Notes: generated by a model not told the origin, from the sequence alone. 11,020 bases of DNA from an uncultured Clostridia bacterium (GCA_947177115.1 CAMWTG010000066.1:1-11020), one strand, 5' to 3'. Shown: positions 5,564 to 11,020, counted from the stretch's first letter. A program made the numbers and translations.

Positions 5564-6480
5564 GCCTGATGGTGGCCGCACGCGCCGCAGTGCTCGTGCC
5601 CATGGTCGTGGTCATGACCGCAGCCGCAGCTCTCACCGTAGAGAACGTCTCCGGCGGCTTCCAGGTCCTCGCTGCTTTTCAGGACGAAGCCCATGGTCTG
5701 CCGGGCGGTTTCCTTGGTCAGGTCGCTGATGCCCAGAGCCTCCAGGGCGGACACCCAGTCCAGGGTCTCGGCGATGGAGGGCTTTTTCAGGATGGTTTCA
5801 CTCTGGCGCAGATCGTGGATGGCCTGGGCCACCTGGACGGCCAGGTGCTCATTAACATTGGGCCGCTTGGCCTTGATGATGGACATCTCTTTGTCAATAT
5901 CCGGATATTGCAGATAGAGGTAAGCGCACCGCCGCCGCAGGGCCTCGCCTAAAGGCCGCGTCCGGTTGGAGGTCAGCACCACAAAGGGGATGGAGCTGGC
6001 TTTTACTGCCCCGGTTTCGGGGATGGTCACCTGCATCTCGGAGAGAAGCTCCAGCAGAAACGCTTCGAACTCCTCATCGGACTTGTCGATCTCATCAATG
6101 AGCAGCACCACCGGCTTCTCCGACCGGATAGCCCGCAGCAGGGGCCGCTCCAACAGGTATTCATCGCTGAACAGGGATCTTGTCAGTTCATCCGCGTCCC
6201 GGCGGTCCATCTGCACCTGGATGCTCAGCAGCTGCTTCTGATAGTTCCACTCGTAGAGGGCCTTGCTCTCGTCCAGGCCCTCATAGCACTGGAGGCGCAC
6301 CAGCTCCCGGTCCAGGGCGGAGGCCATGACCTTGGCGATCTCCGTCTTGCCAACTCCGGCGGGGCCCTCGATGAGGAGGGGCCTGCCCAGCCGGAGGGCT
6401 ACCAGCAGGGTGGCGGCTACATCGCCGGAACAGATGTATTTTGCTTCATCCAATTTCTTTTGCAAAGCAGGGATGTCCAT
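5560..6480 (-). CDS. MoxR-family AAA+ ATPase with His/Cys-rich C-terminal tail
   Basis: This 306-residue ATPase has Walker A GPAGVGKT at 39-46, Walker B VVLLIDEID at 124-132, sensor 1 LTSN at 169-172 and the arginine-rich EALRRRCAYLYL region at about 179-190, all typical of MoxR/CoxD proteins. These form hexameric rings that remodel or insert cofactors into target proteins together with a VWA partner, here the next gene, coupled by an ATGA overlap. The unusual part is the C-terminus: residues 285-304 contain CGCGHDHDHGHEHCGACG followed by HH, giving seven histidines and four cysteines, a likely Ni, Zn, Cu or Co binding tail as known from metallochaperones such as HypB and SlyD. The ATG at 6480 has AAAGGAG seven bases upstream. 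The tail is encoded in frame without any sign of frameshift. Client protein and metal are unknown. Confidence 0.92.
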   Translation of the reverse strand: MDIPALQKKLDEAKYICSGDVAATLLVALRLGRPLLIEGPAGVGKTEIAKVMASALDRELVRLQCYEGLDESKALYEWNYQKQLLSIQVQMDRRDADELTRSLFSDEYLLERPLLRAIRSEKPVVLLIDEIDKSDEEFEAFLLELLSEMQVTIPETGAVKASSIPFVVLTSNRTRPLGEALRRRCAYLYLQYPDIDKEMSIIKAKRPNVNEHLAVQVAQAIHDLRQSETILKKPSIAETLDWVSALEALGISDLTKETARQTMGFVLKSSEDLEAAGDVLYGESCGCGHDHDHGHEHCGACGHHQA

Positions 6481-6522
6481 AGCAGAACTCCTTTGTGAAG
6501 TATTTAACAGAAAGTCAACCAG

Positions 6523-6551
6523 AGGATACCATATTTTCAGGAAAAATGCAA
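6523..6551 (-). promoter_or_regulatory. Candidate promoter of the MoxR-CoxE operon
   Basis: On the minus strand TTGCAT (6546-6551) and TATCCT (6523-6528) are 17 bases apart, giving a predicted start near 6516 and a leader of about 36 bases before the ATG at 6480. Match to consensus is moderate (three and four of six). Confidence 0.45.
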
Positions 6552-6562
6552 TGAGATTTTAG

Positions 6563-6591
6563 TGGAAAAATGAAAACAGATAGGGTACAAT
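6563..6591 (+). promoter_or_regulatory. Candidate promoter of the DUF2284-coaX group
   Basis: TACAAT at 6586-6591 is a good -10 box. TGGAAA at 6563-6568 lies 17 bases upstream as a weak -35. The predicted start is near 6598. It lies back to back with the MoxR promoter, 11 bases apart, so the two divergent units could be controlled together. Confidence 0.5.
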
Positions 6592-6625
6592 AGGGGCGGA
6601 GAAAAACTGGTGGGAGGCTGGAAGC

Positions 6626-7165
6626 ATGACGGAACAGCAGATGATCGATCTGGCGGTGGAGCTGGGCTTTGCCAACGCGGCGGTAATGGATACAAAGGAT
6701 CTGGTTTTCATGCCGTCCTTCCGCCCACTGTGCGAGGAGAACCTGTGCGGAAAGTACGGCGTCAACTACGCCTGCCCGCCGGACTGCGGCACGGTGGAGG
6801 AGATGGCGGCGCGGGTCCGCCGCTGGCCCCGGGCGCTGGTCATGCAGACCATGTGGGATATTGAGGACCCCATGGACGAGGCCCAGACCAAGCCCGCCAA
6901 GGGGACCCACAACAAAATGACCCGCCAGCTCATCGATCAGGCGGACCGGCCCGGATTGATGGTAGGCGCAGGCGGGTGCAGTCTGTGCAATCCCTGCGCC
7001 ATCGTAGAGGGAAAGCCCTGCCGGTTTCCGGATAAGCGGTACTCCTGCATGTCGGCCTACTGCGTATTTGTACAGCAGATGGCGGAGACCTGCGGGATGG
7101 AGTACGACTGCGGACCGGGCGTGGTGGCGTTTTTCAGCATGTTCTGCTTTGACCCGGCGGAGTGA
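6626..7165 (+). CDS. DUF2284 cysteine-rich putative metal-binding protein
   Basis: This 179-residue soluble protein has thirteen cysteines. Groups are C36-x4-C41, YACPPDC (C50, C54) and GCSLCNPC followed by C132 (C118-x2-C121-x2-C124-x7-C132), then C141 and C146. The CPP motif and the ferredoxin-like CxxCxxC group match the DUF2284 family, described as predicted metal-binding; an Fe-S cluster is plausible. The biochemical role is not established and I do not propose one. The ATG at 6626 has GGGAGG eight bases upstream. The pantothenate kinase gene starts nine bases after its stop, so the two are in one operon. It is divergent from the MoxR-CoxE operon. Confidence 0.82.
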   Translation: MTEQQMIDLAVELGFANAAVMDTKDLVFMPSFRPLCEENLCGKYGVNYACPPDCGTVEEMAARVRRWPRALVMQTMWDIEDPMDEAQTKPAKGTHNKMTRQLIDQADRPGLMVGAGGCSLCNPCAIVEGKPCRFPDKRYSCMSAYCVFVQQMAETCGMEYDCGPGVVAFFSMFCFDPAE

Positions 7166-7174
7166 GGAGGGCCC

Positions 7175-7960
7175 ATGCTGTTAGCGGTTGATGTGGGAAA
7201 CTCCAATATTTCCCTGGGAATTTTCCGGGGCGGGGATCTGCTGATGAAGGGAAAGATCTCCGTCAGCACCCGCCGGAGCGCCGATGAATACGCGGCTGTC
7301 ATCTATGACCTCATGCGGATGAACCGGATCTCTCGGGAGGAGGCCGACAGCTGCATTTTGGCCTCCGTAGTGCCGGAATTGACCGGACTGGTGGAGGAGG
7401 CGGCCCGGATCATTACCGGGACCGCGCCTCTCCGCGTAGGGCCCGGCATCCGTACCGGCTTTCGGATCCGTATCGATGATCCCTCCCAGCTGGGGGGCGA
7501 TCTGGCGGCGGACACTTTGGCAGCGCTGACGGAATACGGCGCGCCGCTGGTGGTCATTGACGCGGGCACCGTAACGACCATCATTGCTGTGGACAAAGAC
7601 CGCACCTATCTGGGCGGCTGCATCCTGCCCGGCATCCGGCCCAGCGCGCAGCTGCTGAAGGAGGCCACCGCCCTGCTGCCCTCCATAGAACTGGACGGCA
7701 GGGAGGACGCCTGCCTGGGCCGCAACAGCGCCGATGCCATGCGCTGCGGCCTGTTGCTGGGCAGCGCCATGATGGTGGACGGATTTATCGAACGCTATGC
7801 CGCCCTGCCGGGGATGGCGGGGGCGAAGTGCATCGCCACCGGCGGTTCCGCCCATTTGGTCACAGCCCGGTGCAGGCGGAAGATCCGGCAGGACCCGGAG
7901 TTGACCTTGAAGGGCCTGCGGTATCTCTACGAGGCCAACAGGCCCAAACAAAAGCGCTGA
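7175..7960 (+). CDS. coaX: Type III pantothenate kinase
   Basis: This enzyme phosphorylates pantothenate with ATP, the first step of coenzyme A synthesis, in the cytoplasm, as a dimer in known members. The 261-residue protein has the ASKHA phosphate motif LAVDVGNSNI (D6), GPGIRTGF (89-96), LGGD (D109, the expected catalytic aspartate), IDAGTVTTI (D129), GGCILPGI (147-154), ATALLPSIEL and GRNSADAMRCGLLLGSAMMVDGFIER (about 182-207), and ATGG at 221-224. All are family hallmarks at the right spacing, and the length is normal. One oddity: the usual GxDR signature reads GGDL here, with leucine for arginine. The ATG at 7175 follows GAGGAGG by a few bases. It is cotranscribed with the DUF2284 gene, and an ECF vitamin transporter subunit follows. 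Confidence 0.93.
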   Translation: MLLAVDVGNSNISLGIFRGGDLLMKGKISVSTRRSADEYAAVIYDLMRMNRISREEADSCILASVVPELTGLVEEAARIITGTAPLRVGPGIRTGFRIRIDDPSQLGGDLAADTLAALTEYGAPLVVIDAGTVTTIIAVDKDRTYLGGCILPGIRPSAQLLKEATALLPSIELDGREDACLGRNSADAMRCGLLLGSAMMVDGFIERYAALPGMAGAKCIATGGSAHLVTARCRRKIRQDPELTLKGLRYLYEANRPKQKR

Positions 7961-8060
7961 TAATAACGGCATCCGCCGTTGTTATACATAATTTGCGCGC
8001 CGTACTCTAACAATAGAGACGACAGCGCGAGGTGAAATACCCTCAAAAGGAGAAACAAAC
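7961..8060 (+). promoter_or_regulatory. Structured leader between coaX and the ECF subunit gene
   Basis: The 100-base gap holds a small hairpin AACGGC(7965-7970)/GCCGTT(7975-7980), a second foldback CTCTA...TAGAG enclosed by CGCGC...GCGCG, and a strong ribosome site AAAGGAG eight bases before the ATG. TATACATAAT at about 7983-7992 could be a -10 box, but I find no good -35. I do not recognise a known riboswitch. It may be an internal control element or simple spacing within an operon. Confidence 0.3.
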
Positions 8061-8678
8061 ATGAGCAACACAAGCAGCAAAGTCCGCGAGACCGCACTGA
8101 CGGCGGTACTGGCGGCAATCGTCCTTCTGATGGCCTTTACCCCCTTGGGCTACCTGCGTATAGGGCCGGTATCCATCACTTTCCTGGTCATCCCCGTGGT
8201 TATTGGCGGCATGACCCTGGGCCCCGTTCGGGGCGGTTTCCTTGGCGCGGTGTTCGGCGCTACCAGCCTGGCGCAGTGCTTCATGGGTGATCCTTTCGGC
8301 GCAGCTCTGGTGGCCCTGAGCCCCATGGCGACCGCAGTCGCCTGCTTTGTCCCCCGTATTCTCATCGGCGTGGTGGCCGGACTTCTGTTCCCCGCCCTTC
8401 ACAAGCTGACCAAGATCAACGCGGTTTCCTTTATTGCCACCTCCATAGCGGGGACGCTGACCAACACCGTTCTTTTTGTAGGCATGGTCGTAGGATTTTT
8501 CCAGGGCTCCTACTTCGGCGGAAGCCCCTTCTGGACGATTTTTGTCAGCTTCTTTACCTTCAATGTGGCTCTGGAACTGGTCGTGGGCGTGGCCGTCAGC
8601 GCGGCGCTGAGCGCGGTGCTGGACCGGTTTGTCCTCAATGCCCCCCGGTATCAGGTTGTTGACCAAATCGCCGAGTAA
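8061..8678 (+). CDS. ECF transporter S component, probably pantothenate (PanT-like)
   Basis: This 205-residue membrane protein is the substrate-binding subunit of an energy-coupling-factor vitamin transporter; the shared ATPase and T subunits are encoded elsewhere. It is mostly hydrophobic, with about six membrane segments (near 11-30, 36-55, 57-75, 83-110, 122-147 and 158-188). ITFLVIPVVIGGMTLGPVRGGFLGAVFGATS (37-69) is typical of the ECF_trnsprt family, and the NTVLFVG stretch near 135-141 is also familiar. The pantothenate assignment rests on resemblance to PanT-type sequences and on the position next to pantothenate kinase; another vitamin cannot be excluded. The start at 8061 has AAAGGAG eight bases upstream. 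It follows coaX by 100 bases on the same strand. Confidence 0.82.
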   Translation: MSNTSSKVRETALTAVLAAIVLLMAFTPLGYLRIGPVSITFLVIPVVIGGMTLGPVRGGFLGAVFGATSLAQCFMGDPFGAALVALSPMATAVACFVPRILIGVVAGLLFPALHKLTKINAVSFIATSIAGTLTNTVLFVGMVVGFFQGSYFGGSPFWTIFVSFFTFNVALELVVGVAVSAALSAVLDRFVLNAPRYQVVDQIAE

Positions 8679-8697
8679 CTCCTCCAATATATGCAGC

Positions 8698-8723
8698 AAG
8701 CGCACGCCATAAGGCGTGCGCTT
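8698..8723 (+). terminator. Candidate terminator after the ECF subunit gene
   Basis: AAGCGCACGCC (8698-8708) pairs perfectly over 11 bp with GGCGTGCGCTT (8713-8723) across a four-base loop, 20 bases past the stop codon. It is followed by CAGACTGTCG rather than a T-run, so efficient intrinsic termination is doubtful. Confidence 0.5.
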
Positions 8724-8837
8724 CAGACTGTCGACAAAGGCCCTCCGCAGGAGTTCGCGCCCGCAGGCGCGAAAAGATTTTAATCGTTTTTCCTGCGGCG
8801 TGCATGTGGGAAAAACACTTTCCGGGGAGCGACTGTC

Positions 8838-8919
8838 GTAGATTCTACACAGCCACATCGAGTGGCTGTGTAGAATCGGATCGTGCGTGGCCGCTCGATG
8901 CGGCCATCGCACGATCTAC
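8838..8919. repeat. Paired adjacent hairpins, diverged inverted copies with complementary loops
   Basis: The first hairpin pairs 8841-8856 (GATTCTACACAGCCAC) with 8862-8877, 16 bp perfect, loop ATCGA. The second, one base later, pairs 8879-8894 with 8900-8916 (16 bp with one bulged A), loop TCGAT. The loops are reverse complements, and the stems keep pairing despite sequence change (GCCAC/GTGGC versus GCCGC/GCGGC). GTAGAT (8838-8843) and ATCTAC (8914-8919) bound the pair. This is a repeat or structured RNA rather than a gene. Confidence 0.7.
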
Positions 8920-8947
8920 CGGGGCGCAGAGCGAAGCGAAACCTTCT

Positions 8948-8975
8948 CGGCAAAGATGCGTCAGCATCTTTGCCG
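8948..8975. repeat. 12-bp perfect hairpin
   Basis: CGGCAAAGATGC (8948-8959) pairs with GCATCTTTGCCG (8964-8975), loop GTCA. No T-run follows on either strand. It probably belongs to the same intergenic repeat complex as its neighbours. Confidence 0.6.
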
Positions 8976-9044
8976 ACTCTCTGAGCGCCATTGAGGGAAG
9001 GCGCTTTGCCCCTTTCCAAAAGACGCAGCGCCTCATTTTGCCAG

Positions 9045-9079
9045 TAAAGGCCGCTGTCCCTTCAGGGCAGCGGCCTTTA
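9045..9079 (-). terminator. Terminator of rny
   Basis: TAAAGGCCGCTG plus CCC (9045-9060, one bulged T) pairs with GGGCAGCGGCCTTTA (9065-9079), four-base loop. It begins four bases beyond the stop codon of rny on the minus strand, where the stem ends in CCTTTA. The U-tract is short but the position and stem are those of an intrinsic terminator. Confidence 0.7.
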
Positions 9080-9082
9080 GCA

Positions 9083-10648
9083 TCATTTTGCGTATTCAAC
9101 GACCTTCGTCTCCCGAATGACATGTACCTTGATCTGTCCGGGATACTCCAGCTCGCTCTCGATCTTCTTAGCCAAATCTCTGGCCAGAATCACCATCTGA
9201 TCCTCGCTGACGGCCTCGGGCCGTACCATGACGCGGACTTCGCGGCCCGCCTGAATGGCGTAGCTCTTCTCCACGCCGGGATAGGTCCCGGTGATCTCCT
9301 CCAGCTTCTCCAGACGCTTGATATAATTCTCCAGATTCTCCCGCCGCGCGCCGGGACGGGCCGCGCTCACCGCGTCCGCCGCCTGAACCAGGCAGGCCAT
9401 CAGCGTCTTGCACTCCACATCTCCGTGGTGGGCCTGGATGGCGTTGAGAATGTCGTCCTTCTCCTTGTACTTTTTGCAGAACTCCACACCCAGCATCACA
9501 TGGGTGCCCTCATACTCGTGATCCAGCGCCTTGCCGATATCGTGGAGCAGGCCCGCCCGCTTGGCGGCATGGACATCCAGCCCCAGCTCCGAGGCCATCA
9601 GCCCCGCAATGTGGCTGACCTCAATGGAGTGCTGCAGGACATTCTGCCCGTAACTGGTGCGGTAGTGGAGGCGGCCCAGCATCTTGACCACCTCCGGGTG
9701 CAGGCCCCGGACGCCGGTCTCAAAGGCCGCCCGCTCGCCTTCGCTCTTGATAACGGCATCCACCTCCCGGCGGGCCTTCTCCACCATTTCCTCAATATGA
9801 GTGGGATGGATGCGCCCATCGGCGATCAGCTTCTCCAGAGCCACCCGGGCCACCTCCCGGCGGACCGGCTCGAAGCAGGACACCGTAATAGCCTCCGGCG
9901 TATCATCAATGATCAGATCCACGCCGGTCAAGGTCTCAATGGTCCGGATATTGCGGCCTTCGCGGCCAATGATGCGGCCCTTCATCTCGTCATTGGGCAG
10001 GGGTACCACACTGACGGTGATTTCGGACGCATGGTCGGCGGCGCAGCGCTGGATGGCGGTGGCAACGATCTCCTTGGCGCGCTGGTCGGCCTCTTCCTTG
10101 GCGCGGGCTTCGATCTCTTTGATCTTCAGCGCCGTCTCATGGGTGACCTCGCCCTCTACCTGGGAGATCAGGTACTGCTTGGCCTCCTCCACGGTAAAGC
10201 CGGAGATACGCTCCAGCATTTCGGTCTGGCTGCGCTTGATGAGGTCGATCTCCTCCTGGGCCTTGTCGGCGGCGGCGTGCTTTGCGGCCAGCGCCTCCTC
10301 CTTTTTCTCAATGTTTTCGGTCTTGCGATCCAGATTCTCTTCCTTCTGCTGCAGGCGCCGCTCCTGCTTTTGCAGGTCGGCCCGGCGGCTCTTCTCTTCC
10401 TTCTCATACTCGGCACGGCTTTGCAGAATTTCTTCCTTCGCCTCCAGCAGGGCCTCCCGCTTCTTTCCCTCAGAAGCCTTGATGGCCTCGTTGATAATGC
10501 GGCGGGCCTCCTCCTCCGCGCCGGAGATCTCCCGCTCAGCAAATTTCTTGCGGTGGATCTGTCCGGCGATAAAGCAGCCGATACATGCCAGGATCGCGAC
10601 CACAACAAAAACAATGACCCCAATGAGGCCAATTTCAAATTGTGGCAT
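9083..10648 (-). CDS. rny: Ribonuclease Y
   Basis: This is a membrane-anchored endoribonuclease that starts mRNA decay and processing in many Firmicutes. The 521-residue protein is full length (B. subtilis RNase Y is 520). In order it has an N-terminal membrane helix at about 6-28, a long charged coiled coil at about 35-200, a KH RNA-binding domain with GRIIGREGRNIRTIE at 224-238, and an HD domain with QHSIEVSH (H340), LLHDIGK (H369, D370) and AADAVSAARPGARRE (D425), then the conserved C-terminal domain ending PGQIKVHVIRE. The ATG at 10648 has AGGAGG 11 bases upstream. The gene appears to stand alone with its own promoter, a hairpin-bearing leader and a terminator. The residues expected for activity are all visible. 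Confidence 0.97.
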   Translation of the reverse strand: MPQFEIGLIGVIVFVVVAILACIGCFIAGQIHRKKFAEREISGAEEEARRIINEAIKASEGKKREALLEAKEEILQSRAEYEKEEKSRRADLQKQERRLQQKEENLDRKTENIEKKEEALAAKHAAADKAQEEIDLIKRSQTEMLERISGFTVEEAKQYLISQVEGEVTHETALKIKEIEARAKEEADQRAKEIVATAIQRCAADHASEITVSVVPLPNDEMKGRIIGREGRNIRTIETLTGVDLIIDDTPEAITVSCFEPVRREVARVALEKLIADGRIHPTHIEEMVEKARREVDAVIKSEGERAAFETGVRGLHPEVVKMLGRLHYRTSYGQNVLQHSIEVSHIAGLMASELGLDVHAAKRAGLLHDIGKALDHEYEGTHVMLGVEFCKKYKEKDDILNAIQAHHGDVECKTLMACLVQAADAVSAARPGARRENLENYIKRLEKLEEITGTYPGVEKSYAIQAGREVRVMVRPEAVSEDQMVILARDLAKKIESELEYPGQIKVHVIRETKVVEYAK

Positions 10649-10707
10649 GGGATGCTTTTCCTCCTGTCTTTCCTTTTTGCAATTTTATGGCATGGGGGTT
10701 TGTGCTT

Positions 10708-10764
10708 GTCCGGCCCGCAGGCCGGACGCGGAAATAACCGGCGGATACCCCTTTTTATCCGCCG
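10708..10764 (-). promoter_or_regulatory. Two-hairpin leader of rny
   Basis: The rny transcript should start near 10774, leaving about 125 untranslated bases. Within it, 10756-10764 pairs with 10739-10747 (9 bp, CGGCGGATA/TATCCGCCG, eight-base loop) almost at the 5' end, and 10720-10727 pairs with 10708-10715 (8 bp, GTCCGGCC/GGCCGGAC, four-base loop). No T-run follows either, so attenuation by termination is unlikely; 5' end protection or feedback by RNase Y cleavage is possible. Confidence 0.5.
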
Positions 10765-10780
10765 ACAAAATTCCTATTCA

Positions 10781-10810
10781 ATAATACTCGCTCCACCGGC
10801 CTTCTGTCAA
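10781..10810 (-). promoter_or_regulatory. SigA-type promoter of rny
   Basis: On the minus strand TTGACA (10805-10810) and TATTAT (10781-10786) are 18 bases apart. The -35 is a perfect match and the -10 matches five of six. The A/T-rich palindrome just upstream could act as an UP element or operator. Confidence 0.75.
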
Positions 10811-10823
10811 GCAAAAAGAAGCC

Positions 10824-10845
10824 ATTCTTGAAAATAATTTTCAGA
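10824..10845. repeat. A/T-rich palindrome upstream of the rny promoter
   Basis: TGAAAAT-A-ATTTTCA is a perfect 7-1-7 palindrome, with outer TTC/GAA also able to pair. It lies just upstream of the -35 box, a position where an operator or UP-type element could act. Its function is unknown. Confidence 0.4.
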
Positions 10846-10897
10846 AATAGCCCGAACCGTGCTGAAAGCGGTCTTCAGAAAAACCACAGTGCGGACG

Positions 10898-10972
10898 CCG
10901 CCCGTCCACGGCCCATCGGGCGGGCAAAAAGTTTTTCTTTTGAATCTTTTCTTTGACACCCAAGAAAAGATT
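10898..10972. repeat. Right-edge hairpin pair
   Basis: CCGCCCG (10898-10904) pairs with CGGGCGG (10917-10923), and AATCTTTTCTT (10943-10953) pairs perfectly over 11 bp with AAGAAAAGATT (10962-10972). A T-rich run lies between them (10931-10940), so on the plus strand the first could be a terminator for a gene not in this window. The second resembles in style the CTTCTTTTCGC hairpin at 346-371. No gene is seen between 10811 and the window end. Confidence 0.4.
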
Positions 10973-11020
10973 GCCGCCACCCCGCCCCATCTCCCCCGCA
11001 AAGGCCGCACCCCGCGACCC

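Larger units (their letters stand above)
8679..9082. other. Gene-free 404-base spacer packed with hairpins
   Basis: No open frame here has a ribosome site and recognisable protein sequence. The spacer carries at least six hairpins: 8698-8723, 8754-8773 (8-bp stem TTCGCGCC/GGCGCGAA), 8841-8877, 8879-8916, 8948-8975 and 9045-9079. A weaker one lies at 8984-9005 (AGCGCC/GGCGCT). GACTGTCG occurs twice (8726-8733 and 8831-8838). Confidence 0.7.

Noticed and set aside
4295..6480. CO dehydrogenase maturation operon
   Set aside because: MoxR and CoxE relatives are present, but no CO dehydrogenase or other molybdenum hydroxylase gene is in the window, so the client cannot be named.
7961..8060. Known riboswitch upstream of the ECF gene
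   Set aside because: I could not match the conserved core of any common class (TPP, FMN, cobalamin, preQ1); only generic hairpins are seen.
8043..8912. 289-codon minus-strand open frame
   Set aside because: It is antisense to the ECF subunit gene and begins inside the twin hairpins; its composition is not protein-like.
8679..9082. CRISPR array or tRNA cluster
   Set aside because: The hairpins differ in sequence and spacing, so there are no regular direct repeats with spacers, and no cloverleaf or CCA end was found.
8780..9123. Short minus-strand frames across the hairpin array
   Set aside because: They have no recognisable domain, and their sequence is dictated by inverted repeats; no convincing translation start was seen.
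8804..10831. 675-codon plus-strand open frame, the longest in the window
   Set aside because: It is antisense to RNase Y over most of its length and runs through the hairpin array; its low-complexity Leu/Gly/His-rich protein is a mirror of the coiled-coil codons.
10807..11010. 67-codon minus-strand frame at the right edge
   Set aside because: It overlaps the rny promoter and a hairpin, and has no domain; most likely a chance frame in repeat DNA.

Overview
The window looks like part of a chromosome from a fairly GC-rich (about 60% by eye) anaerobic member of the Firmicutes, most like the gut Oscillospiraceae (Flavonifractor/Oscillibacter/Lawsonibacter type). The grounds are an RNase Y of Bacillus length, a type III pantothenate kinase, an ECF-type vitamin transporter subunit, a Rrf2-family IscR-like regulator, SigA-like promoters with strong Shine-Dalgarno sites, and intergenic spaces filled with hairpin repeats. 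The assignment is inference; there is no rRNA or other phylogenetic marker here.

Layout. Positions 1-441 hold no gene. They contain a MITE-like inverted-repeat element (about 1-200) and a second group of hairpins (about 300-440). Next, on the minus strand, is a two-gene sulfur/Fe-S operon: an IscR-like regulator (1751-2209), then a NifS/IscS cysteine desulfurase (442-1635). Its promoter has a palindrome exactly between the -35 and -10 boxes, which suggests autoregulation. Divergent from it on the plus strand are a MalY/PatB-type cystathionine beta-lyase (2492-3697) and an overlapping, lower-GC flavodoxin-fold oxidoreductase with four clustered cysteines (3687-4244). Cysteine sulfur is therefore handled on both sides of one regulatory region. 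A perfect 18-bp hairpin at 4243-4283 separates these from the next, convergent unit.

The second minus-strand operon is a MoxR AAA+ ATPase (5560-6480) translationally coupled (ATGA) to a CoxE-type VWA protein (4295-5563). This pair normally acts as a chaperone/activation module for a target enzyme, but no target is in the window. The ATPase ends in a His/Cys-rich tail that looks like a metal-binding appendage. Divergent from it is a plus-strand group: a Cys-rich DUF2284 protein (6626-7165), type III pantothenate kinase coaX (7175-7960), and an ECF transporter S component (8061-8678). The last two suggest uptake and phosphorylation of pantothenate for coenzyme A.

Positions 8679-9082 contain no convincing gene but at least six hairpins, including two adjacent ones that are diverged inverted copies with complementary loops. 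RNase Y (rny, 9083-10648) is on the minus strand, with a strong promoter and a roughly 125-nt leader carrying two hairpins. The right edge (10811-11020) has only palindromes and an A/T-rich hairpin.

The most interesting items are the His/Cys tail on the MoxR ATPase, the operator-in-promoter of the IscR-like operon with matching sites elsewhere, the two kinds of paired-hairpin repeats, and the structured rny leader.
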